Assembly: GCA_031285295.1 (NCBI GenBank)
Contig: JAITWK010000022.1
Coordinates: 156,014-220,013 of the forward strand
Source: Deltaproteobacteria bacterium
GTDB taxonomy: Bacteria; Desulfobacterota; Desulfovibrionia; Desulfovibrionales; Desulfovibrionaceae
DNA: 64,000 bases
Direction of reading: 5' to 3'
In this document: piece after piece, positions 35,703 to 44,016 of the stretch
Position numbering within the stretch: position 1 is the stretch's first letter
Layout: every line of letters begins with the position of its first letter
Position numbers and translations under genes: made by a program
Notes under the pieces: generated by a model
Databases searched by the model: none
The model's input: only the letters and a program-made list of their open reading frames with translations
What the model was told of the DNA's origin: nothing

Positions 35703-35879
35703 CTTACCCCTGAAGTGCTCGTGATATGGGCTAGCCGCGGCCTCACAAGCATACATCAGGAGATCGGGTCAAGATCCGGTGTGTACGCCTTTTTACAGGT
35801 GAACCTAAAAGACTTGCAAGATTTCCACCGTAGGATTTAGGTCCTGCGGAGCAGTCCGTACACGGCACTTTGGGGTTAA
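35703..35879 (+). ncRNA. ssrS: 6S RNA
   Basis: About 177 bases without a gene between zapA and rny fold like 6S RNA, which binds sigma-70 RNA polymerase. The ends pair (ACCCCTGAAGTGC at 35706-35718 with GCACTTTGGGGT at 35864-35875). Further stem segments flank a central purine-rich region: the 5' side has CGTGATATGGGCTAGCCGCG and the 3' side has CCTGCGGAGCAGTCCGTA. Family order zapA-ssrS is conserved in proteobacteria. Exact ends cannot be fixed from sequence alone. Confidence 0.75.
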
Positions 35880-36007
35880 AGCGCTATTCCAACACTAGAA
35901 CAAAACTCCGGCCTAAGTTGCCAGACGAAAACGCTTTGTCAAACCGGCAAAAGCGTTTTCCTCAAAAAGCGAAAGCGTTTCCCGAAAGCGAAGCGGGAAA
36001 ATTCTGC

Positions 36008-36051
36008 GCCTGCCATGCATCGGTTTAAACCGTTATGGCGGGCTTTTTTGT
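36008..36051 (+). terminator. Rho-independent terminator before rny
   Basis: GCCTGCCAT (about 36010-36018) pairs with ATGGCGGGC, closing over a palindromic CGGTTTAAACCG, and is followed by six T. It would end a 6S RNA precursor and separate it from rny. The upstream stretch 35880-36007 has repeated GCGTTTTC/GAAAGCG words that can also form hairpins. Confidence 0.75.
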
Positions 36052-36161
36052 TACTAACTAAATTAATGAACTCTGATTACACAACGGTACGGCGCAGTCA
36101 ACGGATAAGCCGGCCTCAATTAAGCCAGGGCTTTGACCCGAAACGATATGGAACACACACA

Positions 36162-37718
36162 ATGGAAACACTATTTATCGCCACTAGCGCGGCACTTTTG
36201 CTGGGCATAGCCGCAGGCTACCTGTTCAACCGGCTGGGCGCAGCCAAACGCATAAAAAGCGCTGAAGAACTTTCCCGCCGCATTCTGGATGAAGCCAGAA
36301 AGGAAGCAGCGGCCCAGAAAAAAGAAATTTTGCTCCACGGCCGGGATGAAGTGCTGGAATATCAGCGCCAGGCCGAGCTGGAAACCAAGGAACTGGAACG
36401 CGAAGTAAAAGCCAAGGAAAAAAAGCTCAACGAGCAGTTGGAAAAATTCGAAGAGCGCAAAGAAAATCATATCCAGAAAGAGCATGAGTTTCTGGCGGCC
36501 GAAAAGGAACTGACCCGCAAGGAACGCCGGATCGAAGAAAAAGACGAACTGCTCAAGCAAAAAATTAAGGAGCAGGAGAAAAAGCTTCAGGAAATTTCCG
36601 GCCTCACCACTGAAGAAGCCAAAAACATGCTCATGTCGGAAATCGAGGACAAGGCCAGGCACGAATCCGCCAAGATGGTCCGCCTGATTGAAACCGAAGC
36701 CAAAGAAACCGCTGACCGCAAAGCCAAAGAAATTATCGCCAATGCCGTGCAGCGCTATGCTGGCGACTATGTGGGCGAGCAGACCGTTACCGCTGTCAGC
36801 CTGCCCAGCGAAGAAATGAAAGGCCGCATCATCGGGCGCGAAGGGCGCAACATCCGCGCTCTGGAAGCTGCCACCGGCGTAGATCTAATTATCGACGACA
36901 CCCCGGAAACCGTTATTCTGTCCGCCTACAGTCCGTTGCGCCGTCAGGTGGCAAAAATGGCCCTGGAAAAACTGATTCAGGATGGGCGCATCCATCCGGC
37001 CCGCATTGAAGATATCGTCAAAAAATGTGAGCAGGAACTGGATGTCCAAATCCGTGAAGTGGGCGAACAGGCTACCTTTGACGCCGGTGTGCACGGCATC
37101 CATCCGGATATTGTCCGCCTGCTGGGCCAGCTTAAATACCGCACCAGCTTCAGCCAGAACGTGCTGCAACACTCGCTGGAAGTGGCCTCGCTGTGCGGCA
37201 TGATGGCTGCGGAACTGGGGCAGGACATTAAAAGGGCCAAACGGGCCGGACTGCTGCACGACCTTGGCAAGGCCGTAGACCACGAGGTTGAAGGGCCGCA
37301 CGCCGTCATTGGCGCGGACATCGCCAAAAAATACAACGAAAGCAAGGAAATCATCCACGCCATCGCCGCCCACCACGAGGACGTACCGCCCACCAGCGTG
37401 CTAGCCGTGCTGGTACAGGCGGCGGATAGCCTTTCCGGCGCAAGGCCGGGGGCGCGCAAGGAATTGCTGGAAAACTACGTCAAGCGTCTGGAAGACTTGG
37501 AAAACATCGCGGACAGCTTCGACGGCGTGGCCAAAGCCTACGCCATCCAGGCCGGACGTGAAGTGCGCGTAATGGTTAACTCCGATTCTGTTGATGACGA
37601 CACCACTTACCTGCTCTGCAAGGACATCGCGGATAAAATCGAACGCAACCTCACCTACCCCGGTCAGATCCGCGTAACGGTAATCCGTGAACGCCGGGCG
37701 GTTGGCTACGCCAAGTAA
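36162..37718 (+). CDS. rny: Ribonuclease Y
   Basis: RNase Y is a membrane-anchored endoribonuclease that starts mRNA decay. The ATG at 36162 gives 518 residues beginning with a membrane anchor ([22 protein letters not shown]). A longer frame upstream runs through the terminator and is not likely used. Then come a long charged coiled coil (about 30-190), a KH domain ([26 protein letters not shown]) and an HD domain ([33 protein letters not shown]). The C-terminus [16 protein letters not shown] is typical. Length and order match the family exactly. Confidence 0.95.
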   Translation: METLFIATSAALLLGIAAGYLFNRLGAAKRIKSAEELSRRILDEARKEAAAQKKEILLHGRDEVLEYQRQAELETKELEREVKAKEKKLNEQLEKFEERKENHIQKEHEFLAAEKELTRKERRIEEKDELLKQKIKEQEKKLQEISGLTTEEAKNMLMSEIEDKARHESAKMVRLIETEAKETADRKAKEIIANAVQRYAGDYVGEQTVTAVSLPSEEMKGRIIGREGRNIRALEAATGVDLIIDDTPETVILSAYSPLRRQVAKMALEKLIQDGRIHPARIEDIVKKCEQELDVQIREVGEQATFDAGVHGIHPDIVRLLGQLKYRTSFSQNVLQHSLEVASLCGMMAAELGQDIKRAKRAGLLHDLGKAVDHEVEGPHAVIGADIAKKYNESKEIIHAIAAHHEDVPPTSVLAVLVQAADSLSGARPGARKELLENYVKRLEDLENIADSFDGVAKAYAIQAGREVRVMVNSDSVDDDTTYLLCKDIADKIERNLTYPGQIRVTVIRERRAVGYAK

Positions 37719-37740
37719 GTTCTTGAAAAAAACATTAAGA

Positions 37741-37795
37741 CTCCCTTGCTTTTTGTAATACATTGACTTACATTGTATTACAAAAAGCAAGGGAG
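37741..37795. promoter_or_regulatory. Long palindrome upstream of the toxin-antitoxin operon
   Basis: Positions 37741-37762 and 37774-37795 are perfectly complementary over 22 bases, around an 11-base centre (TTGACTTACAT). It lies 22 bases after the rny stop and 9 bases before the antitoxin ATG. A promoter TTGCTT (37746-37751) - 17 bp - TACATT (37769-37774) lies inside it. It is a good candidate operator for the ribbon-helix-helix antitoxin and could also serve as a terminator for rny. Confidence 0.7.
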
Positions 37796-37804
37796 TTTAA
37801 TAAT

Positions 37805-38044
37805 ATGACCTCCATGTCCATGCGTTTGCCTACAGAACTGGCTGATCAACTGAGCGCGCTGGCGGAAGCGACCGGCAGAACCAAAAGCTTCCTGGCGGTT
37901 CAGGCCATTCAAGCTTTTGTCGAGCGGGAATCATGGCAGGTGGCCGAAATAATGAAGGGTCTGGCAGAAGCCGATGCCGGAGATTTTGCCACTGATGAAG
38001 AAAACGCGGCCCTGGATGCCAAATGGGGCTACCGTGCGGGTTAG
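37805..38044 (+). CDS. Ribbon-helix-helix antitoxin (RelB/ParD-like)
   Basis: A 79-residue protein. Its N-terminus MTSMSMRLPTELADQLSALAEATGRTKSFLAVQAIQAFVER is a ribbon-helix-helix DNA-binding unit, and the acidic C-terminal tail (LAEADAGDFATDEENAALD) would wrap the toxin. The ATG at 37805 is chosen because the longer frame would start inside the operator palindrome. AAGGGAG precedes it. The toxin gene overlaps its last 11 bases. Confidence 0.88.
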   Translation: MTSMSMRLPTELADQLSALAEATGRTKSFLAVQAIQAFVERESWQVAEIMKGLAEADAGDFATDEENAALDAKWGYRAG

Positions 38045-38318
38045 GTGGCTTCGGGCCGCAAACGCCAACCTTGACTCAGCAGTGAGCTATGTTGCCAAAG
38101 AAAATCCTGATGCGGCACAGACGATGTACGCCTACATCCGGAGACGTGTTGCCGAGTTGGCCAAGCACCCGGAAACAGGCAGACCCGGCAGGGTCTTTGG
38201 TACACGAGAACTGGTGATAGAACGATACCCGTATATTGTTCCGTACCGGATTCGTGGTTGTGAAGTACAGATCATCCGTGTTTTTCACACCAGCCAGAGA
38301 CTTCCGGAAACCTGGTAA
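38034..38318 (+). CDS. ParE/RelE-superfamily toxin
   Basis: Starting at a GTG (38034-38036) overlapping the antitoxin gene, the 94-residue product reads RVRWLRAANANLDSAVSYVAKENPDAAQTMYAYIRRRVAELAKHPETGRPGRVFGTREL and ends VQIIRVFHTSQRLPETW. This is the ParE/RelE fold with the typical N-terminal W-x-x-x-A-x-x-D/N-L pattern and C-terminal VFHTSQ (like VLHGRR/Q). Such toxins inhibit gyrase or cleave mRNA; which one is not decided by sequence. The GTG start is inferred from size and overlap. Confidence 0.87.
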   Translation: MRVRWLRAANANLDSAVSYVAKENPDAAQTMYAYIRRRVAELAKHPETGRPGRVFGTRELVIERYPYIVPYRIRGCEVQIIRVFHTSQRLPETW

Positions 38319-38320
38319 CG

Positions 38321-39382
38321 CTACCAGGAAGGCAGCCACACCCAGGACTTACCCAATTCCTTCTCCAATTCGTCCGCCCGAGGCTCGCAACGCCGCAAAA
38401 AAGCGTGAAAACGCTCATTGTGGCTCATTTCCACTGAATGGCAAAGCTCGTGCAAAAGCACAATGTCGCACAGTTCAAGCGGCAGAAAAACCAGTTTGGC
38501 GTTCAGGCTTATTGAGCCCTGCGCCGAATAGCTGCCCCAGCGGCTGCTTTGCCAGCCAATGCGCATCCGGCTGTAAGGCAAATCGTGCAAGGCGGACAGA
38601 GCGGCCAGTCTGGCCCCAAGATAGTGCCCGGCGTAGCCGCGCAACCAAAGTCGCAGGCGTTCCCACTTCTTCTCCTCACTGCCATCCTTAAGCCGACATA
38701 GCACGGTTCTACCGCACTCGGTCCCCAATAAGGGTGCAAGCCTTTCCTTGTCCTTGCCTTTGGCCGAAGCACCGGCACCCGATGTGAAAGCAAGCAAGCC
38801 GCCGCTTTCACTTTCAATCAGGGCCTCGGTCCATAAAGTGAACGCACGCAGACCATCACTTTTAGCCGAAACGCTGGACTCAGTTGAAACACCTAGCAGA
38901 CCGCCGCTTTCGGTTAAATCGCCAAGCAATTCATCCGGACCAGGCAAATTCAATTCACGGTGCGCCCACTCCAGATGCAACTCCACAAGTCCGCCGTGCA
39001 AAAACAGATTATCCGGCAAAATGCGGTGTGCAGCATCAACATTAAGTTCATCAGATTCGCTCGGACAATCGGGCATGCCGGGACAGCTCTGGCTATCCTG
39101 GCCACCAGCCCTCTTGCCATCCTGAATACCAGGTCCACAAAGTAAGGGCAGATTGCGCAGCACCCATTCCCGATGGTATTCAAGCAGTTCCAGCCCCATG
39201 CGCTCGTCAGCTATAATCGGCCTGGCTGGCCAAAACGACATAAACACCGGCGGACGCGGCAGCGGGCGCGTGGGCAGCACAATTTCCAGCCCCCGGCCCG
39301 GCAAAATGCGCAGGCTGATACGCCTGGCACGCTTGCTGCGCCTGAAAGTATATGGAGGGGGCCAATCAATTATTTTATTCAT
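38321..39382 (-). CDS. YgjP/DUF45-type zinc metallopeptidase-like protein
   Basis: A 353-residue protein with the YgjP C-terminal signature SRWGSYSAQGSISLNAKLVFLPLELCDIVLLHELCHSVEMSHNERFHAFL, containing HELCH as a zinc site plus the further His. The N-terminal beta part (RRISLRILPGRGLEIVLP) also matches. In the middle (about 90-245) lies a long low-complexity insertion, with SGGLLGVST and SGGLLAFTS as near repeats. That is unusual for a family of about 230 residues. No substrate is known for YgjP. The stop is two bases from the end of the convergent ParE toxin gene. Confidence 0.82.
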   Translation of the reverse strand: MNKIIDWPPPYTFRRSKRARRISLRILPGRGLEIVLPTRPLPRPPVFMSFWPARPIIADERMGLELLEYHREWVLRNLPLLCGPGIQDGKRAGGQDSQSCPGMPDCPSESDELNVDAAHRILPDNLFLHGGLVELHLEWAHRELNLPGPDELLGDLTESGGLLGVSTESSVSAKSDGLRAFTLWTEALIESESGGLLAFTSGAGASAKGKDKERLAPLLGTECGRTVLCRLKDGSEEKKWERLRLWLRGYAGHYLGARLAALSALHDLPYSRMRIGWQSSRWGSYSAQGSISLNAKLVFLPLELCDIVLLHELCHSVEMSHNERFHAFLRRCEPRADELEKELGKSWVWLPSW

Positions 39383-39575
39383 TCGCTCATTTACGCCACA
39401 AATAAATTATGGCGCAGATCCTTCCTATTTTTCATATCCAAAACAACTGTTTATTGTTAAATTATATACTTGTTTCTAGCAACTTAAAAAGCTACTCTAC
39501 AGTACTGTTATAAATTGATAAAAACTGCTCCAATATTCAGACAGACGCCAATTTAACCTGGAAGCGGTATATAAA

Positions 39576-40805
39576 ATGATTTTTAAAAAATCCTTCGAAG
39601 TGCCGATCGCCGGCCTGATTGCCTCGTTCCTTGGCCTGGCCTACTGCGTTTTCATTTCCATCGGCTGGGGCGTGGATGCCGTATGCCTGACCAGTGGCTG
39701 CCGCTTGGTCAGCGGCTTCAAACTGGGCGGGCTTTCGCCCTGGTGGATAGCGGCCTTTCTTTTCGCCTGTCTGCTGGCCCTTGGCGCCTTCCGCCTGCGT
39801 ACGCTGGCCTGCGCTCTGGCCACGCTCTTTCTGCTTGGCGATTGCCTGTTCCTGCTGGCCATGATCTTCATTTCTCCCTGCGCCATCTGCCTTGTGGCCG
39901 CCCTGCTGATCTTCGCCACCTGGCTGGCTCTGCGTCAAAGCCCGGTCATGTCGATTACGCGGCAACGCGTTCTGAACGGCAGCGCAGGACCAGTCTGGCT
40001 GCTGCTTTTTACGCTTAATCTGATCTGGATACTGCTTTTTCTGCTCAACCTGGGCGCGGTATTGGGAGAATTGCCCGATAGCCGCCCACTTACACAAAAC
40101 GCGGTGCTGGGCGAATTGCCCGGCAGCCGTCCGCTCACGCGAAACAATGAAGCCAGCCTGACGGTCTATTTTTCGCCAAGTTGCCCGGCCTGCCGTGAGG
40201 CCGTATATCTTTTTGAAAATAGCGCAAACTTTTACGCCGTTTCTGAAAATCCCGAAGATGTTTACGTCATAGCCGACCTGGAGGCCAGGCTGGCCGCCGG
40301 GCAAGGCCTTGCCGCCGCGCTGGATGAAATTCAGGTTCAGCGCGAAAACGGAAGCTATACTGCGCCGGAACTCGGCAGGCAACAAGAATTCCTGCTGCGT
40401 TTCGCGCTGCTGCGCAATCAGGCGCGAATCAGCAGGCTGGGTTATGATACACTGCCGATAATCATGTTCGAGGGTCTGCCCAAAAGCTGGTCGCCTGCCG
40501 CTTTGCCAGTAAATACCGCCAGGCCGGAAGTCCCGGTTGCACCGGAAAATTCACCTGCGCCCGCAGTTTCAACGTCACTTGAAGCCCCCGCTACGCCCGG
40601 CTTGCCTGAAAACTCCACCGACCAGGCGCAGCCGGAAGAAACGGCTGACAAAAGCGCCATAACGAGCGCGACTGAAGCAAATGATACGGACAAGCCGCTG
40701 TTTGAGCTTCCTTTTGATCTGCCCTTTGAATTGCCGCCGGATCTGCGGCAGGGAACCGCCGAATGCGGCCCGGCTGCTGAGGACGGCGCGCAGAACTGCG
40801 ACTAG
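39576..40805 (+). CDS. VKOR-like membrane protein fused to a thioredoxin-like domain
   Basis: A 409-residue protein. The N-terminal half (about 1-160) has five hydrophobic segments and the VKOR cysteine pairs: Cys37/Cys42 in a loop and the CAIC pair (Cys102/Cys105) in a helix. A thioredoxin-like domain with CPAC (203-206, YFSPSCPACREAV) follows. The C-terminal 90 residues are Pro/Ala/Glu-rich. VKOR proteins re-oxidise DsbA-like partners in the periplasm, so this would be a self-contained disulfide-forming unit. A tandem duplication AVLGELPDSRPLTQN / AVLGELPGSRPLTRN lies at the domain border (about 161-190). Confidence 0.78.
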   Translation: MIFKKSFEVPIAGLIASFLGLAYCVFISIGWGVDAVCLTSGCRLVSGFKLGGLSPWWIAAFLFACLLALGAFRLRTLACALATLFLLGDCLFLLAMIFISPCAICLVAALLIFATWLALRQSPVMSITRQRVLNGSAGPVWLLLFTLNLIWILLFLLNLGAVLGELPDSRPLTQNAVLGELPGSRPLTRNNEASLTVYFSPSCPACREAVYLFENSANFYAVSENPEDVYVIADLEARLAAGQGLAAALDEIQVQRENGSYTAPELGRQQEFLLRFALLRNQARISRLGYDTLPIIMFEGLPKSWSPAALPVNTARPEVPVAPENSPAPAVSTSLEAPATPGLPENSTDQAQPEETADKSAITSATEANDTDKPLFELPFDLPFELPPDLRQGTAECGPAAEDGAQNCD

Positions 40806-40872
40806 ATAATTTCACAGATAAAAAGTCGGCTACTCTGAAAGTCATCTCAATAACCAGATAAGGAGCCCTCAT

Positions 40873-41232
40873 ATGTCCACCGGACAAAGCATCAACTACG
40901 AAGGACGCATTTTCACCGCCCTGGCCAATAGCGAAAGCGGAGAAGTCTCCGGTCAGACCCTGTTTTATTATCATCAGGAAGCTGAGGTGCTTTGGGCCGA
41001 ATACTATGGTGGTGAAGTGCTCAAGGGCTTTCTGGTTGGCAAGGTGCTTGAGGGCGGACGCCTGGAGTTCTTTTATCAGCATATCAACCAAAATATGGAA
41101 CTGCGCCTGGGCCAATGCAAAACCGTGCCCGAACTGCTGCCTGACGGGCGCCTGCGCCTGCATGAAGACTGGAAATGGATGAACGGCGGCCTGCAATCCG
41201 GCACATCCACCCTGGAAGAAGTGCGTAAATAG
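40873..41232 (+). CDS. Conserved hypothetical protein
   Basis: A 119-residue beta-rich protein (INYEGRIFTALANSESGEVSGQTLFYYHQEAEVLWAEYYGGEVLKGFLVG..., ending RLRLHEDWKWMNGG). Similar small proteins in other bacteria carry the label N-acetylglutamate synthase in databases, but nothing in the sequence (no acetyl-CoA motif, too short) supports that activity. It is soluble and without signal peptide. AAGGAG precedes the ATG. The TAG stop is the first triplet of the hairpin that follows. Confidence 0.7.
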   Translation: MSTGQSINYEGRIFTALANSESGEVSGQTLFYYHQEAEVLWAEYYGGEVLKGFLVGKVLEGGRLEFFYQHINQNMELRLGQCKTVPELLPDGRLRLHEDWKWMNGGLQSGTSTLEEVRK

Positions 41233-41328
41233 TTAGCGCCTGCTTCTGCCGTGATGCGGTGTTCGTATCGTCTTTTGCCCTTGCCGGGTACGGAAAGAAT
41301 ATGACGGCAAAAGCAGGTACTATCTAAC
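41232..41328. repeat. Large hairpin with type 1 repeat arms, no core
   Basis: The left arm from the stop of the preceding gene (GTTAGCGCCTGCTTCTGCCG) pairs with 41301-41328 (CGGCAAAAGCAGG). Arm words CCTGCTTTTGCCGT match the outer arms of copies B and C, but the centre (TTCGTATCGTCTTTTGCCC) is unrelated to the family core. It is probably a degenerate or solo-arm form. Confidence 0.6.
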
Positions 41329-41676
41329 GGCTATTGACGCGCTCATGGATACTTGCTAAAAATAGCCATGATTTTCGATATCATACCATCTTTTCAGTAC
41401 ACCCAGATTCGTCACTGGACCGGCGAACACATCCCCCACCTACCCTCCTGAAGGCCGGGCGCTGTATGTTTGTAGCGTTTATGCTTCTGTGTAAACACTA
41501 CCTGTAAACATTCCGCGCCTGTTTGTCCGAGCGCTTTTATCATTCTTTACCTTTTTGTTACCGTCTTTCATTTGTTTTAAGCGCGTCCACGCCGGACGGG
41601 CTTGATGTAAAATTTATATTACGCCCTATTCGGTTAATCGCCGGATAGCAGCGGCTTTTTCTACAGGAGGAGCGCA
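41329..41676. promoter_or_regulatory. Leader region of mdtJI
   Basis: This 348-bp stretch has no gene. It holds a word CTGTGTAAACACTACCTG (41488-41505) resembling the outer arm of repeat copy D, one TTGTCCG (41523-41529), and a GC-rich hairpin (GCGTCC with GGACG near 41582-41598). No riboswitch is recognised. AGGAGGAG stands before the mdtJ ATG. Confidence 0.4.
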
Positions 41677-42012
41677 ATGTCGCCGCGAGCTATACTTTTT
41701 TTGGCCGGAGCCGTGGGTACCGAACTGGTGGCTGTCACCGTGATGAAACTGGTGGCCGACCATAACTCACTGCTCAGCCTGCTTTTCATGTATGCCATGA
41801 TCGGACTTTCCTTTTACCTGCTTTCCTTTGTTGTGCTGGATGTGCCTATGGGGCTGGCCTACGCCATGTGGGAAGCCAGCGGCATGACCGCCGTAACCAT
41901 AATCGGTTATTTGCTGTTTGCCGAACCCATGAACGCCGCCAAGTTAATCGGCCTGGCCCTGTTAATCAGCGGCGTGATCATCGTAAAGCTGAACTCGCCG
42001 GAAGAGACTTAG
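41677..42012 (+). CDS. mdtJ: SMR exporter subunit MdtJ-like
   Basis: A 111-residue protein with four membrane helices of the small multidrug resistance family and the active-site glutamate in GAVGTELVAVTVMK. VPMGLAYAMWEASGMTAVTIIGYLLFAEPM matches the MdtJ/EmrE pattern. Paired SMR proteins MdtJ and MdtI export spermidine as a heterodimer. The second gene follows after 104 bp. The identification relies mostly on the partner, which resembles E. coli MdtI closely. Confidence 0.82.
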   Translation: MSPRAILFLAGAVGTELVAVTVMKLVADHNSLLSLLFMYAMIGLSFYLLSFVVLDVPMGLAYAMWEASGMTAVTIIGYLLFAEPMNAAKLIGLALLISGVIIVKLNSPEET

Positions 42013-42128
42013 AACAATTTCGCTTTGAGCATTTTATCAATAAATGCTCTGGCCGCGCCTGCTGACAGCAACGGGACAGGAAGCAATTACCCAATTAATA
42101 CAATAGCCAATTAAAAATGGAACAAGAT

Positions 42129-42458
42129 ATGCGTAACGCCGAATTCATTCATTTTGTCTTCATGCTGCTGGCCGTGCTTACCGAAGTGGCGGCCAATGTC
42201 TTCATCAAATACTCGGAAGGCTTCAAACGCAAGCTGCACGGTTTTACCGGAATTTTTCTGGTGCTGGCTTCTTTCAGCGCACTCTCCCAGGCGGTAAAAG
42301 GTATTGATCTATCTATCGCCTACGCCTTTTGGGGCGGTTCCGGCATTTTGCTCACGCTGATTCTCGGGCAGATCATCTTCAAGCAGAAAGTTCGCCCGGT
42401 CGGCTGGCTGGGGGCGCTGATGATGGTTTGCGGCATGTCGCTGTTGAAGATGTCGTGA
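42129..42458 (+). CDS. mdtI: SMR exporter subunit MdtI-like
   Basis: Starting at the ATG at 42129 the product has 109 residues, the same as E. coli MdtI, and aligns with it by eye through the whole length: VLTEVAANVFIKYSEGFKRK, FSALSQAVKGIDLSIAYAFWGG and GWLGALMMVCGMSLLK. The conserved Glu in helix 1 is present. With MdtJ it would export polyamines such as spermidine. An ATG four codons upstream (42117) is possible but lacks a ribosome site. Confidence 0.87.
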   Translation: MRNAEFIHFVFMLLAVLTEVAANVFIKYSEGFKRKLHGFTGIFLVLASFSALSQAVKGIDLSIAYAFWGGSGILLTLILGQIIFKQKVRPVGWLGALMMVCGMSLLKMS

Positions 42459-42736
42459 ATCTCTAACTATTATAATTCACATAATAAATTACAGAGTTTT
42501 GTATTTTGTATAGCATACACTATTCGAGAGTTTCAATTTTATTTGCATCAATTTTCTTTAGTAATATCGTATAGAAATTATCAATTTACAAAGGGGGACT
42601 TTGTCTTATTTTATAAATAGATTGTCCGGCCTTAATAATTACTCATGCCCACATCTGCCATATTGTTATCAAATCCGGAAAGTCTCGGAGGTAATCGCGC
42701 GATACGAGCGCACCTATTGGTTCAAGGGGGTGAGAT

Positions 42737-43597
42737 ATGGCGCCGACCAGAGGCAAGATGGATTATTCGCCCGTACCCGTCATGCCGACTCAGGATTATT
42801 TCATTTATGACGGGACGTTCGGGCCGGAAAGCGACTATAACGCCCATACCCACGAGTGGGGGCAGCTTATCTGCATACAGCGCGGAATCATCTCGCTGGA
42901 CATAGGCGGGGAGCTTTTATTCGCCCTGCCGGAACTGGGCATCTGGATTCCGGCCGAGGTGGTGCATTCCACCTACAATCACAAAGTATCCATGTTCATT
43001 GCCTTCAATCTTCAGCGGGAATACAACCGCCTGCTGCCGCCCTACCCCTGCATGATCAAGTTGAGCCGCATTTTCAGCGCGGTGATGGAAGATCTGTACC
43101 GCCGCAAAACCTTTGTTCCCTCTTCAGCCCATGATCACCACCTCTTCCAGGTATTGCTGGATCAGGTAACCATCGCTCCCAGCCAGCCAAGTTACCTCCC
43201 CAGTACCGACGACGAGGTTCTGCGCGAACTTCTGCACGCTTTGGAGGACAATCCCGCTGATGATACGCCTCTGGCCGTCTGGGCCAAAAAGCTGTTCACC
43301 ACCGAGCGTACTCTGGCCAGGCGCTTCAAAAAGAATCTTGGCATGCCCTTTGTGGAATGGCGTCAACGCCTGCGCTTCATGCACTCGCTATCGCTGCTGG
43401 ATCAAGGCATGCCAGTTGGCGAAGTGGCCTTTGCCGTTGGCTATCAATCCGCCTCCGCCTTCATTGTAATGTTCCAGCAAATCGCCGGCATCAGCCCGGA
43501 ACGCTACCGCCTGGGACTAAACAAGAACAAGCTTCCTGCCAACCAGGTAAATTTTGAACTTGGCAAAAGCAAACTCCCGGCTAACCAAATAAATTAA
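42737..43597 (+). CDS. AraC-family transcriptional regulator with cupin sensor domain
   Basis: A 286-residue regulator. The N-terminal cupin part (about 25-110) has the HTHEWGQLICIQRGI segment. The C-terminal double helix-turn-helix (about 175-270) contains WAKKLFTTERTLARRFKKNLGMPFVEWRQRLR and VGEVAFAVGYQSASAFIVMFQQIAGISPERYR, as in AraC proteins. GGGGTGAG precedes the ATG. It lies between mdtJI and the prd genes, in the same direction, and may control either. Its last 25 residues are a tandem repeat (KLPANQVN / KLPANQIN). TTGTCCG occurs in its own upstream region (42622-42628). Confidence 0.88.
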   Translation: MAPTRGKMDYSPVPVMPTQDYFIYDGTFGPESDYNAHTHEWGQLICIQRGIISLDIGGELLFALPELGIWIPAEVVHSTYNHKVSMFIAFNLQREYNRLLPPYPCMIKLSRIFSAVMEDLYRRKTFVPSSAHDHHLFQVLLDQVTIAPSQPSYLPSTDDEVLRELLHALEDNPADDTPLAVWAKKLFTTERTLARRFKKNLGMPFVEWRQRLRFMHSLSLLDQGMPVGEVAFAVGYQSASAFIVMFQQIAGISPERYRLGLNKNKLPANQVNFELGKSKLPANQIN

Positions 43598-43620
43598 CAT
43601 CCAAAAAATAATTTCTGCAA

Positions 43621-43646
43621 GAAACCGGCCCGCCGGTTTCTTTTTG
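43621..43646 (+). terminator. Rho-independent terminator after the AraC gene
   Basis: A 9-bp stem GAAACCGGC / GCCGGTTTC (43621-43629 with 43632-43640) is followed by TTTTTG. It separates the regulator transcript from the prd operon. Confidence 0.88.
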
Positions 43647-43731
43647 TTTGTGCAACTTCGCAACAAGCACAAATTAACAATAAAACAATGAAATCGGCAT
43701 ATTATATCAAACAAGTCTAAAAAATCACAAA

Positions 43732-43805
43732 TTGTCCGAATGTCTAAACCGCTTGTCCGTCCAAAATAATGCCACAATCACGCCCTTCTCTTATTTATTT
43801 ATAAC
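43732..43805 (+). promoter_or_regulatory. Candidate activator site and promoter of the prd operon
   Basis: TTGTCCG occurs twice as a direct repeat, at 43732-43738 and 43753-43759, 21 bp apart (two helical turns), the spacing usual for AraC-family half-sites. A TATAAC (43800-43805) may be the -10 box, and no -35 box is visible at 17 bp, as expected for an activated promoter. The rest of the region to 44016 is untranslated leader; a possible 18-codon frame at 43902 is too weak to call. Confidence 0.4.
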
Positions 43806-44016
43806 GGCGCACTTAGCCAGGCTTTGTGAAAAACCGCACTTTCTGCGCCGTATTGCATAGAAAAATTCGATGCCTTTCCGGATGTCTGATTGGGCGGAAC
43901 GATGAACGTCCCCTTAAATAAACGCCTCCCAAGAGCGGGCAAATGGACGGCGAGCTGACCGGAATGACGGAAAGAAAGGCACGAATTCAACAACAAATGA
44001 CAGGAGGAAAAAGAGT

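Noticed and set aside
36015..36161. N-terminal extension of RNase Y by 49 residues
   Set aside because: It would start inside a terminator hairpin; the family begins with the membrane anchor at the ATG at 36162.
41329..41676. Guanidine (ykkC-type) riboswitch before the SMR genes
   Set aside because: SMR genes are often guanidine-controlled, but neither two ACGR-loop hairpins nor the ykkC-I conserved core could be found, and the proteins resemble MdtJI, not Gdx.
43902..43958. 18-codon leader peptide frame upstream of prdA containing two prolines
   Set aside because: Too short and not proline-rich enough to suggest attenuation; no alternative hairpins seen.
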